41,844 nucleotides of DNA from Bacteroidales bacterium. Lineage in GTDB: Bacteria > Bacteroidota > Bacteroidia > Bacteroidales > UBA12170. Both the position numbers and the translations under genes were made by a program. The stretch covers positions 1 to 41,844 of the forward strand of contig JAFGHU010000059.1 in the NCBI GenBank assembly GCA_016929955.1. Direction: 5' to 3'. Positions within the stretch are counted from its first letter, which is position 1. Every line of letters starts with the position of its first letter. This document shows, in pieces, positions 28,720-37,426 of the stretch. The notes under the pieces are model-generated. The model searched no databases, was not told where the DNA came from, and saw only the letters and a program-made list of their open reading frames with translations.

Positions 28720-30711
28720 CTATTCAATAAAGGTGTTGTTTCTATAATCTGCTTTGTCCATATACCAATCAGGATAAAGCGTTCCGCCTGATTCTGCCCA
28801 GGCTGCAAACTTAAGGTAAGCGGCAATAATGGGTGATTTTTCGGTAGGATAATCAAAATCATCAATAATATTGATTGCCCAAGGGAGATTAAGCGAGTTT
28901 GTATAATATTTTCCAGTTGCTGCATTCGAAATATCGTCGCCTGATCCAAGTAAATCAGTTGACGCAAGGCTAGTTGGTTTAAAATTAGGAAGATGAACTT
29001 CTCTACCACGATCGCCATTAACAAAAATAAATGGATTGAACTCGCCCAGCAAATTTGGAGCTATAGGTTGAGTATACGTAATTGTAAGATTCATAACCTT
29101 ATTACTAATGTTCTCATAATTCTTGGCATTATCAAACAAAATAAGCACAGTTTTTGCCTGATCTGCCTCTATTCCTTGTCCGTTTAGCGACACAATATCA
29201 TCGGTAAGACTATATCCGCTCACTTGTTCAACCAAATCTTTGTTTACATCCAACTCTATTCCGAAACCATTTTTAAATGAGCCACCAACATTTTTGATTA
29301 TAAAATACATTTTTGTTTCAACAAGTAAACCGTCGGCATTTAACACATTTGTGTATCGGTAATTCAAAACTAAATCGTTAAAATCATAATCCCCCTGATA
29401 AGGCCATAAATCTTCAAAAGCATAAGACCCTAATCCGCTAATGGATGGAACGTATGTATTGGTAGCACGAAGCGGATCGTTTGGATATTCGTCGTATAAA
29501 TCAATGGCACCATCGTTGTCGGCATCATCTTCTACAAAAATCTCAACGGGTAAAATATCCATATCATCAATTTGATGATTAAAGGCTGAAAACTTACTGG
29601 TTTCCTGAGAATTATCCAAGTTAAATGTAAATACTTGTCCTTTTCCGTCCAGATTGGTTGCCCACCATAAAACACCATCAGAATCAAAAGCCATCGATGT
29701 AGGATAATTGGTTATCGTGCCCGAAACTCGTGTAGAATAAAATTCGTTTTTACTTTTAACGGATAATAAATAAATACCTGAAGTTGTTGACACATATATT
29801 GAACCGTCTTCAGCAAAAGTAATATCTCCCCCGTCTTCGTCGTCAAGATCTTTGATCTTATAATCTTTTACTTTATCGCCATCCGAAGGATCTATCAAAC
29901 GAATTTTATCCTCATAAGAAAGATACAATAATCCATCTGAAACATTATAAGCCAATCGAGGGCCATAAACATCGGTTTCTCCTACAGTCTCCCATGAATC
30001 GTCATTTATATCATAAGCCAACAAATTATAAGGTTTTGTTAATCCAACGGTATATAAAATTTCATTTACAGGGTCGATAGCGCAAGTATGGCTTCCACCA
30101 TTACCGGCCGGAATTGTAGTAACAGCAGTATATTCGCCTGTTTCGGTATTAATTTGAAACACTTCAGAATCGCTATTTACAGCATAAATCATATCAACGG
30201 TATAAGTTGCTTTACTTGACTTTAACGTGCTCTGTGGTGCATCAAAAGCCACAGCCACTTTAGAACTGTTAACTGGAACAATGGCCGAAGAATAATGACC
30301 AGCATCGTTTTTCATAATATACAGCGAATTATAATGCGTTGGAACCGTAATATCGATGTCGAAATTTGATGCCGCGGTTATATAAGACCCTGCCAAATTA
30401 CTAAGCGCATCCATTTCTTGAATGGTTTCCGTAACTGATACTCCGTCATCGCCAACAGAAGTATAGGTTTGCATTTCGCCTAATGGATTATAAAGATAGA
30501 TATCGTATTTTACATTATTAGCTTGCGATGATTTAAAGCTACTTATCGATACCGTTACTGTTCTTGCGGTTTCAAATTCAAAATCACCGGGAACATTCAG
30601 TTGCAACATAGTTGAAACCGGTTCGTCATCAGGTTGATTGAGTGTTTTTGTACAGCTTGTGAATGAAAACACTAAAAACATCATAAAAAGGTAGAAGGAT
30701 ACTTTTTTCAT
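28720..30711 (-). CDS. LruC/DUF4842 domain-containing lipoprotein (paralog 3)
   Basis: ATG at 30711 (MKKVSFYLFMMFLVFSFTSC, lipobox FTSC) replaces the ORF-track start at 30888, which overlaps rfbB; 'EDDADNDGAIDLYDEYPND', 'YAFEDLWPYQGDYDFNDLVLNYRYTNVLN', 'DWYMDKADYRNNTFIE'. Confidence 0.85.
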   Translation of the reverse strand: MKKVSFYLFMMFLVFSFTSCTKTLNQPDDEPVSTMLQLNVPGDFEFETARTVTVSISSFKSSQANNVKYDIYLYNPLGEMQTYTSVGDDGVSVTETIQEMDALSNLAGSYITAASNFDIDITVPTHYNSLYIMKNDAGHYSSAIVPVNSSKVAVAFDAPQSTLKSSKATYTVDMIYAVNSDSEVFQINTETGEYTAVTTIPAGNGGSHTCAIDPVNEILYTVGLTKPYNLLAYDINDDSWETVGETDVYGPRLAYNVSDGLLYLSYEDKIRLIDPSDGDKVKDYKIKDLDDEDGGDITFAEDGSIYVSTTSGIYLLSVKSKNEFYSTRVSGTITNYPTSMAFDSDGVLWWATNLDGKGQVFTFNLDNSQETSKFSAFNHQIDDMDILPVEIFVEDDADNDGAIDLYDEYPNDPLRATNTYVPSISGLGSYAFEDLWPYQGDYDFNDLVLNYRYTNVLNADGLLVETKMYFIIKNVGGSFKNGFGIELDVNKDLVEQVSGYSLTDDIVSLNGQGIEADQAKTVLILFDNAKNYENISNKVMNLTITYTQPIAPNLLGEFNPFIFVNGDRGREVHLPNFKPTSLASTDLLGSGDDISNAATGKYYTNSLNLPWAINIIDDFDYPTEKSPIIAAYLKFAAWAESGGTLYPDWYMDKADYRNNTFIE

Positions 30712-30735
30712 AACTGGTTTGGTATTTAATTTTAG

Positions 30736-30766
30736 CAAAAATACTGATTTAACGCATTGACTACAA
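30736..30766 (-). promoter_or_regulatory. Promoter for third LruC gene
   Basis: Minus strand TTG (30766-30764), 20-bp gap, TATTTTTG (30743-30736), 24 nt before the ATG at 30711. Confidence 0.6.
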
Positions 30767-30832
30767 GTAAACAATCCACCAGTTTGTTTTTGTATCTGTT
30801 CAGCAAGTAAGCGATACAAAAATGAGCTCTTT

Positions 30833-31894
30833 CTATCTTTTGGCGTATTGTCCTTCGTAATATTTTTGATAATCGCCCGAAGTAACATTCGCTAACCACT
30901 CCGTATTTTCCAGATACCAGTCTACTGTTTTTTCGAGGCCTTCTTCAAATTGCAGGCTTGGAGTCCACCCCAAATCTTTTTGCAGTTTACTGCTATCAAT
31001 GGCATATCTTAAATCGTGACCGGCTCTATCCGTTACATATGTAATCAATTTTTCACTTTCGCCTTTGCCCCGGCCTAATTTCTTATCCATTACTTTGCAA
31101 AGCAGCTTTATTAAATCGATATTGGTCCACTCATTATGGCCACCAATATTATAAGTACTGCCACTGGCCGCTTGATGAAAAATAACATCAATTGCCCTTG
31201 CATGATCTTCTACCCAAAGCCAATCGCGTATATTTTCTCCTTTTCCGTAAACAGGAAGCGGTTTATATGTTTTGATATTATTGATAAACAAGGGCAGCAA
31301 TTTTTCAGGAAACTGGTAAGAACCATAGTTATTCGAGCAATTTGAAATAACCGTTTGCAATCCGAAAGTATCGTAATAAGCCCTGACAAAATGGTCGGAA
31401 CTGGCCTTTGATGCAGAATAAGGACTATGCGGATCGTAGGCTGTAGTTTCGGTAAACATACCGGTTTCGCCTAAGCTACCATAAACCTCATCGGTAGAAA
31501 CATGGTAAAAGCGATGAGCTTTCATATTTTCTCTCCAAATAAATTTGGCGGCATTTAAAAGATTAACGGTTCCGATAACATTGGTCATTACAAATTCGGT
31601 TGGATTGGTAATTGACCGGTCGACATGCGATTCGGCAGCAAGATGGATAATATCTGTAAATTGCTCTTCTTCAAACAATTTACTAATGGCGTTTGCATCT
31701 ACAATATCCATTTTTACAAAACGGTAATTCGATTTGTTTTCGATATCTTTTAAATTGGCTAAATTCCCTGCATAGGTTAATGCATCAAGATTAACAATTT
31801 GATATTCAGGGTATTTATTTACAAACAAGCGAACAAGATGCGATCCGATAAAACCTGCACCTCCGGTAATTAGTATTTTCTTTTTAAAGGACAT
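30833..31894 (-). CDS. rfbB: dTDP-glucose 4,6-dehydratase
   Basis: ORF 353 aa; 'ILITGGAGFIGSHLVRLFVNKYPEYQIVNLDALTYAGNL', 'HLAAESHVDRSI', 'VSTDEVYGSLG', 'SPYSASKASSDHFVRAY'. Confidence 0.95.
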   Translation of the reverse strand: MSFKKKILITGGAGFIGSHLVRLFVNKYPEYQIVNLDALTYAGNLANLKDIENKSNYRFVKMDIVDANAISKLFEEEQFTDIIHLAAESHVDRSITNPTEFVMTNVIGTVNLLNAAKFIWRENMKAHRFYHVSTDEVYGSLGETGMFTETTAYDPHSPYSASKASSDHFVRAYYDTFGLQTVISNCSNNYGSYQFPEKLLPLFINNIKTYKPLPVYGKGENIRDWLWVEDHARAIDVIFHQAASGSTYNIGGHNEWTNIDLIKLLCKVMDKKLGRGKGESEKLITYVTDRAGHDLRYAIDSSKLQKDLGWTPSLQFEEGLEKTVDWYLENTEWLANVTSGDYQKYYEGQYAKR

Positions 31895-31930
31895 AATTTC
31901 TTATTTAAGGCTAAACTTTTAAACGTTTTA

Positions 31931-32959
31931 TTAATTATCTTGCTTTTTTCTGGCGAGTGCTTTTTCCCAGTTCCAGGAAGAAAGCATCATTTCATCCAAT
32001 GATTTTTTTGCTTTCCAACCCAGTTCATCATTGGCAAATGTGGTATCGGCATAAACAATTTCAACATCCCCCGGCCTTCTATCCACAATTTTATAATTCA
32101 ATTTTTCGTGCGATACTTTTTCAAAAGATTGGATAACTTCCAACACTGAAAACCCATTGCCGGTTCCTAAATTGAATATTTCCACATCTTTTTTTCCTTT
32201 ATTTCCAATCATCCGTTCCACGGCGATAACATGTGCCTGAGCCAGATCTACTACGTGAATATAATCGCGAATGGCAGTACCATCAGGCGTATTATAATCC
32301 GAGCCAAAAACACTCAATTGCTTACGCAATCCAATAGCTGTTTGGGTAATAAAAGGAACCAGATTGTTTGGAACGCCCAAAGGCAATTCACCTATTAGCG
32401 CAGATTCGTGTGCTCCAATTGGATTGAAATAGCGCAGTAAAATCGCTTTTATATTCGTGACTTCGCTAGTTTCAGTAATCACCTCTTCAGCAATTTGTTT
32501 GGTATTGCCATAAGGCGACATAGCCTTTAAAATTGGTGAATTCTCTGATACAGGCAAAATTTCGGGCTGACCGTAAACCGTACAAGATGAGGAGAATACA
32601 AGATTATTAATCTTATGCGTTTTCATGTTCTCCAAAATATTGATTAAGGAGCCTAAATTGTTTCGGTAGTACATCAGTGGATCATTAACCGACTCTCCTA
32701 CCGCTTTAAAGGCGGCAAAATGAATAATGCCTTTTATATCCTGATAGCTATTAAAGAAATGATTTGTTTTTTCGGTATCGGTTAAATCCAATTCTTCGAA
32801 TACGGGGCGAATGCCCGAAATTTGCTCTATCTGATCCACAACAGTGGCATGTGAATTGGAAAGGTTATCAACGATAATAACTTCAAAGCCTTTTTTCTGT
32901 AGTTCTACAACAGTATGAGAACCAATATATCCGGTACCTCCGGTAACTACTATTTTCAT
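31931..32959 (-). CDS. galE: UDP-glucose 4-epimerase
   Basis: ORF 342 aa; 'VTGGTGYIGSHTVVEL', 'VFSSSCTVYG', 'SPYGNTKQIAEE', 'LRYFNPIGAHESALIGE', 'YIHVVDLAQAHV'. Confidence 0.95.
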   Translation of the reverse strand: MKIVVTGGTGYIGSHTVVELQKKGFEVIIVDNLSNSHATVVDQIEQISGIRPVFEELDLTDTEKTNHFFNSYQDIKGIIHFAAFKAVGESVNDPLMYYRNNLGSLINILENMKTHKINNLVFSSSCTVYGQPEILPVSENSPILKAMSPYGNTKQIAEEVITETSEVTNIKAILLRYFNPIGAHESALIGELPLGVPNNLVPFITQTAIGLRKQLSVFGSDYNTPDGTAIRDYIHVVDLAQAHVIAVERMIGNKGKKDVEIFNLGTGNGFSVLEVIQSFEKVSHEKLNYKIVDRRPGDVEIVYADTTFANDELGWKAKKSLDEMMLSSWNWEKALARKKQDN

Positions 32960-33089
32960 AATGGGTTTTTAATGTATATGCTCAATATGAGTTTTTAATG
33001 AGCGAACTAAATTAGTAAATTTAAAACCCGCCAACAAATAATATGATCACTTCAAAAAAGTAAATTTTTATATCGCTGATACTAAGGCT

Positions 33090-33623
33090 TTAATTCTTGA
33101 TCCAATCGGTAATTTCCTTGTCGTAAGGTTTTGTTTTAGGCGATAAAACCTTTTCGAGTTTACCGGTTTTCCCGATTAAATATTTCTGAAAATTCCAACT
33201 CACTTTAGAATCTTCAACTTCATTTAAATCTTTTTCGGTAAGCCATTTATAAAGCGCATGGATGTCGTTACCTTTAACCGAAATTTTACTCATCATGGGA
33301 AATGTAACTCCATAATTCAAGCTGCAAAATGCTTTTATTTCTTCGTCTGTGCCCGGTTCTTGCGATAAGAAATTATTGGCTGGAAATCCAAGAATTACAA
33401 AATCGTGGTCGCCAAACTCTTTGTATAATTTTTCAAGAGCTTCGTATTGAGGCGTAAATCCACATTTTGAAGCCGTATTGACAATCATTACTTTTTTGCC
33501 GGCTAATTGACTAAATGCAAAATCATTACCATCAATGTCTTTGACTACAAAATCGTAAAAATTACCTTGTGAAAATCCGGAAATACTCATAAACGCGAAA
33601 ATTAATACTATAAATCTGTTCAT
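33090..33623 (-). CDS. Glutathione peroxidase family protein (Cys type), exported
   Basis: 'VNTASKCGFTPQYEALEKLYKEFGDHDFVILGFPANNF', 'SWNFQKYLI'; signal peptide. ATG at 33623 (MNRF) preferred; the 33638 start falls in a TATATTTG -7-like element (33636-33643). Confidence 0.9.
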   Translation of the reverse strand: MNRFIVLIFAFMSISGFSQGNFYDFVVKDIDGNDFAFSQLAGKKVMIVNTASKCGFTPQYEALEKLYKEFGDHDFVILGFPANNFLSQEPGTDEEIKAFCSLNYGVTFPMMSKISVKGNDIHALYKWLTEKDLNEVEDSKVSWNFQKYLIGKTGKLEKVLSPKTKPYDKEITDWIKN

Positions 33624-33712
33624 CTTTTTTTTCTTCAAATATACAATTTAAATTCGTTCTAAATAAATAATTTAAAAGTAGCACAATTTAGTTGTTTAGC
33701 TACTTTTGCAAA

Positions 33713-35005
33713 ATGCGCAAAGAAATCCTTCGTTTAGCCATACCGAATATAATCAGCAATATTAGTGTTCCGCTACTTGGCATTGTTGATTTAGCATTAA
33801 TGGGACATTTAGAATCAGAGCTTTATATTAATGCCATTGCAATTGGCGGTGTAATTTTCAGTTTTATTTATTTAAGTTTTGGGTTTCTAAGGATGGGTAC
33901 AACAGGATTTACGGCACAGGCTTATGGACAAAATAACGAAAAAGAAAGTTTACTCATATTTTCACGGTCACTCTTCTTGGCTTTTGCTATAGCTGCGCTT
34001 TTAATTCTTTTTAAAGATTTGATACTTTATCTGGGATTACAACTATTAAACAGCAGCGTAGAAGTATCGATTTATGCTTCGCAATACTACAATATCCGCA
34101 TTTTTGCGGCTCCTGCTACTTTAGGTCTATATGCAATTGCGGGGTGGTTTATTGGGCGACAAGATACCAAAACACCGCTTTTTTTAGCCTTGTTGGTAAA
34201 TCTTGCCAACCTGAGTTTTAACCTTATCTTTATTAAGCTATTCCATTTAAAATCGGATGGTGTTGCATGGGGAACTTTACTGGCTCAATATCTGGGTTTT
34301 AGTACGGGTATTTTCCTAATCTTTTATCAACATCGGGCAAAAATAAGTGCGTGGAATTGGAGAGAAATGCTCCAAAAAAAAGCATTAAAAGCCTATTTCG
34401 ATGTGAATTTGGATATTTTTATTCGTACGCTAATTCTTATTGCAAGCTTGAGCTTTTTTACCAGCGCATCTGCCAGGATTAGCGATAAAGTTCTGGCTAT
34501 AAACACCTTGCTTTTTCAGTTTTTCTTGTTCTTTTCCTATTTTATCGATGGTTTTGCCAATGCCGCCGAAGCCCTGGTTGGGAAATATATAGGAAATAGA
34601 AACCCTGAAATTGTTAGAAAAGTAATCAAACAATTACTGCTTTGGGGTGCCTATATAAGCATTCCTTTTTCCTTGGTTTTCTTCTTTTTTGGAAGAAATA
34701 TTATGTTTATACTCACCGATATTCCTCATCTTATCAGCGACTCTCAACCCTATTTTATTTGGGTAGGATTGATACCCATACTAAGTTTTGCAGCTTTTAT
34801 TTACGATGGTATTTATATAGGAGCCACTCAGGCAAAAGCCATGCGAAATTCGATGTTTATTGCCAGTTTGATAGTCTATATCCCTTTGTTTTATTTACTT
34901 AGAGCACCACTCGGAAATCATGGGTTATGGATCGCTTTTTTGGCTTTTTTAGCCACCAGAGCCATTTTATTGTCGGTGTGGACAAAAAGATACATATTAA
35001 TATAA
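33713..35005 (+). CDS. MATE family efflux transporter (DinF-like)
   Basis: ORF from ATG 33713 'MRKEILRLAIPNIISNISVPLLGIVDLALMGHLESELYINAIAIG', 12 TM-like segments; the ORF-track start at 33692 is a TTG. Confidence 0.93.
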   Translation: MRKEILRLAIPNIISNISVPLLGIVDLALMGHLESELYINAIAIGGVIFSFIYLSFGFLRMGTTGFTAQAYGQNNEKESLLIFSRSLFLAFAIAALLILFKDLILYLGLQLLNSSVEVSIYASQYYNIRIFAAPATLGLYAIAGWFIGRQDTKTPLFLALLVNLANLSFNLIFIKLFHLKSDGVAWGTLLAQYLGFSTGIFLIFYQHRAKISAWNWREMLQKKALKAYFDVNLDIFIRTLILIASLSFFTSASARISDKVLAINTLLFQFFLFFSYFIDGFANAAEALVGKYIGNRNPEIVRKVIKQLLLWGAYISIPFSLVFFFFGRNIMFILTDIPHLISDSQPYFIWVGLIPILSFAAFIYDGIYIGATQAKAMRNSMFIASLIVYIPLFYLLRAPLGNHGLWIAFLAFLATRAILLSVWTKRYILI

Positions 35006-35055
35006 ACAAATGATACACAGTAAATTACAAGCTTATCCAGCCAAAAGCAATAGAC

Positions 35056-35760
35056 TTATTTTACGATAGTACCGATATGCTCACCCTGAATTACTTTGAG
35101 CAAATTCCCCGGTGTATTCATATCAAAAACATAAACGGGCAAACTGTTTTCTTTGCACAAAGTAAAAGCAGTTAAATCCATAATTTTCAGATTCTTATCG
35201 TAAGCTTCGTCAAAACTCAATTCACTAAATTTTGTTGCGTTTGGATCTTTCTCCGGATCTGCAGTATAAATGCCATCTACGCGTGTACCTTTTAAAAAGA
35301 CATCGGCCTCAATCTCAACACCTCTCAATGCGGAAGCAGAATCGGTAGTAAAAAATGGGTTTCCGGTTCCTCCGGCAATAATTACCACTTTTCCCTCTTC
35401 TAAATAATCAATCGCAATCTTACGACTCATTGGTTCAGCAATCGGTTTTAAAGTCAGGCTGGAAAGCAATTTCACACGAACGCCTATTTTTTCCAATTCG
35501 CCTTGCAATGCCAAAGAATTTATTGCCGTTGCCAACATCCCCATATAATCGCCCTGTACACGATCCATTCCTTTTCCGGCTCCCTGCAAGCCTCTATAGA
35601 TATTTCCACCGCCAATAACTATGCCCACCTGAACGTCTTCTTTAACTACGTCTTTTATTTGCGAAGCATAGCTCGATAATTGTTCAGGATCAATGCCAAA
35701 TTGCTGATTGCCCATCAATGCTTCGCCACTTAATTTGAGTAATATTCTTTTGAATTTCAT
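35056..35760 (-). CDS. pyrH: Uridylate kinase
   Basis: ORF 234 aa; 'KRILLKLSGEALMG', 'VGIVIGGGNIYRGLQGAGKGMDRVQGDYMGMLATAINSLAL', 'IIAGGTGNPFFTTDSASALR'. Confidence 0.97.
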   Translation of the reverse strand: MKFKRILLKLSGEALMGNQQFGIDPEQLSSYASQIKDVVKEDVQVGIVIGGGNIYRGLQGAGKGMDRVQGDYMGMLATAINSLALQGELEKIGVRVKLLSSLTLKPIAEPMSRKIAIDYLEEGKVVIIAGGTGNPFFTTDSASALRGVEIEADVFLKGTRVDGIYTADPEKDPNATKFSELSFDEAYDKNLKIMDLTAFTLCKENSLPVYVFDMNTPGNLLKVIQGEHIGTIVK

Positions 35761-35813
35761 GTTTCTACTTTTTAAGTCATATCATTATCCATCAATTGAT
35801 GATGCCTTTTATT

Positions 35814-37403
35814 TTATTCAACGGCTTCTTTAACTTTTCTCACCACATCTATAATCGTACCATCAACCCATTTAATTGCGGCAACAATTTCATCTGTGAA
35901 CTCTGGTTTTTCAGGTTTTCCGCAAATGGCTTCTGCCTCGGCTTTTAATTCTTCGATGGTTTTAATTGGCAAATCCGAACCCTTTAATTTCTCAATAAGA
36001 TCTGTGCGGAGCGGATTAATGGCAATTCCTCTTTCGGTAGCAATCACATCAATCAATTCTCCGGGACCACAGAGTGTAGTTACTTTATCAACAATAACCG
36101 GTATACGATCTCTAAATAAGGGGATGGGTAAGATTGTACATTTCGAAAACAAACAATTTTGCCAGCCTCCAATTCCGTGCAGCAATGCACCATCGGAATG
36201 CGTCACTACGTTTGCGTTAAAATGAATATCGACTTCGGTAGCACCAAGAATGACTACATCAACCATGCTTGCAAAATTTCCTTTGCTGTGGTAATTATAG
36301 GAAGTGAAAGGACTGGTAGCCAAATGTGCGGCGTTTTCGCGCATAGAGCGAACGCCCTCTAAATCAAATGTTTGCCCGTCGAGTATATAATCAACCAAAC
36401 CATCTTCTAGCATTTTTACCGGATATTGATTACTACCGGCACGAATAAAACGAGCTTTCCATCCCTTTTCTTTTAGAATTTCAGCAAAATAAATGCCTAT
36501 GCTTAAGGCTGTACCACCAGCGCCAGCCTGATAAGAAAAACCGTTTTGAACAATGCCCGTCTCAACACAAAACTGCGCCGTAAGTTCAGCAATCAAAAGA
36601 CGATCAGGGCTCTTGGTAATTTGAGTGGTTCCCGACACAATTTTATCTGGATCTCCAACTTTTCCAACCAAAACCGTATAATCGACATGATTTCCGTGAA
36701 TCTGAAACGGAACACAAGGAAAAGGAACCAAATTATCGGTAACCACAATGACTTTATCCGCATACTGCGAATCGCCCAAAGCAAAACCTAACAAGCCACA
36801 AGCAGCAGGACCATCTACGCCATTGGCATTTCCAAAAGCATCGGCCGAAGGCGCTGCAATAACAGCGATATCAATCTGTACTTCACCATCCTGAATGGCT
36901 TGGTAACGCCCCCCATGAGAACGCAAAATGCCTACGCCGGCCATTTTTCCTTCGGAGCAAAAACGACCCAATGCACCGTTCATACTTCCCTCAATATGAT
37001 GTATAGTTCCATCTTCGAGATAAGGAATTAAATGTTCGTGACAAGGAAAAGATGCCGACGGAAACCAGCGCAATCCTTTTATTCCCATTTCGTGGGCAAT
37101 ATCAAATATTTGATTCGCTATCAAATCACCATTTCTAAAGTGATGATGTGTTGAAATAGTCATTCCATCTTTTAATCCGGCTTTAATCAGCGCTTCTTTT
37201 AGGTTGTCCACCAATTTATTTCCATCGTCGGGATAATCGATACAACTTGGAATGCGAGGAGCATGTTTTCTACCCTCAGGTTTGTATTTTCCAACCCCTT
37301 GAAAAGCGACATGTTGTTCACCATTTATGATTTCCGGAACCAATCTGCCCGCGGCGTTTTTAACTAGTTTATCGTATTTTTTCATTATCGAATATGCTTT
37401 CAA
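35814..37403 (-). CDS. citF: Citrate lyase alpha subunit (citrate CoA-transferase)
   Basis: ORF 529 aa; 'DGMTISTHHHFRNGDLIANQIFDIAHEMGIKGLRWFPSASFPCHEHLIPYLEDGTIHHIEGSMNG', 'SHGGRYQAIQDGEVQIDIAVIAAPSADAFGNANG'. Start may be 37385. Confidence 0.92.
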   Translation of the reverse strand: MKAYSIMKKYDKLVKNAAGRLVPEIINGEQHVAFQGVGKYKPEGRKHAPRIPSCIDYPDDGNKLVDNLKEALIKAGLKDGMTISTHHHFRNGDLIANQIFDIAHEMGIKGLRWFPSASFPCHEHLIPYLEDGTIHHIEGSMNGALGRFCSEGKMAGVGILRSHGGRYQAIQDGEVQIDIAVIAAPSADAFGNANGVDGPAACGLLGFALGDSQYADKVIVVTDNLVPFPCVPFQIHGNHVDYTVLVGKVGDPDKIVSGTTQITKSPDRLLIAELTAQFCVETGIVQNGFSYQAGAGGTALSIGIYFAEILKEKGWKARFIRAGSNQYPVKMLEDGLVDYILDGQTFDLEGVRSMRENAAHLATSPFTSYNYHSKGNFASMVDVVILGATEVDIHFNANVVTHSDGALLHGIGGWQNCLFSKCTILPIPLFRDRIPVIVDKVTTLCGPGELIDVIATERGIAINPLRTDLIEKLKGSDLPIKTIEELKAEAEAICGKPEKPEFTDEIVAAIKWVDGTIIDVVRKVKEAVE

Positions 37404-37426
37404 AAAAATTATATTGAACCTGTTTA

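Noticed and set aside
28611-29024. 137-aa minus-strand ORF overlapping the LruC paralog 3 C-terminus
   Set aside because: Alternative frame of a strongly supported CDS; composition looks like out-of-frame translation and it spans a terminator.
32961-33000. Two copies of ATG(G/A)GTTTTTAATG upstream of galE
   Set aside because: 14-bp low-complexity direct repeat with one mismatch; no promoter consensus attached; probably chance in AT-rich DNA.
35790-35801. Perfect 12-bp palindrome CATCAATTGATG between citF and pyrH
   Set aside because: Short, AT-rich, no loop and no U-tract; could occur by chance.
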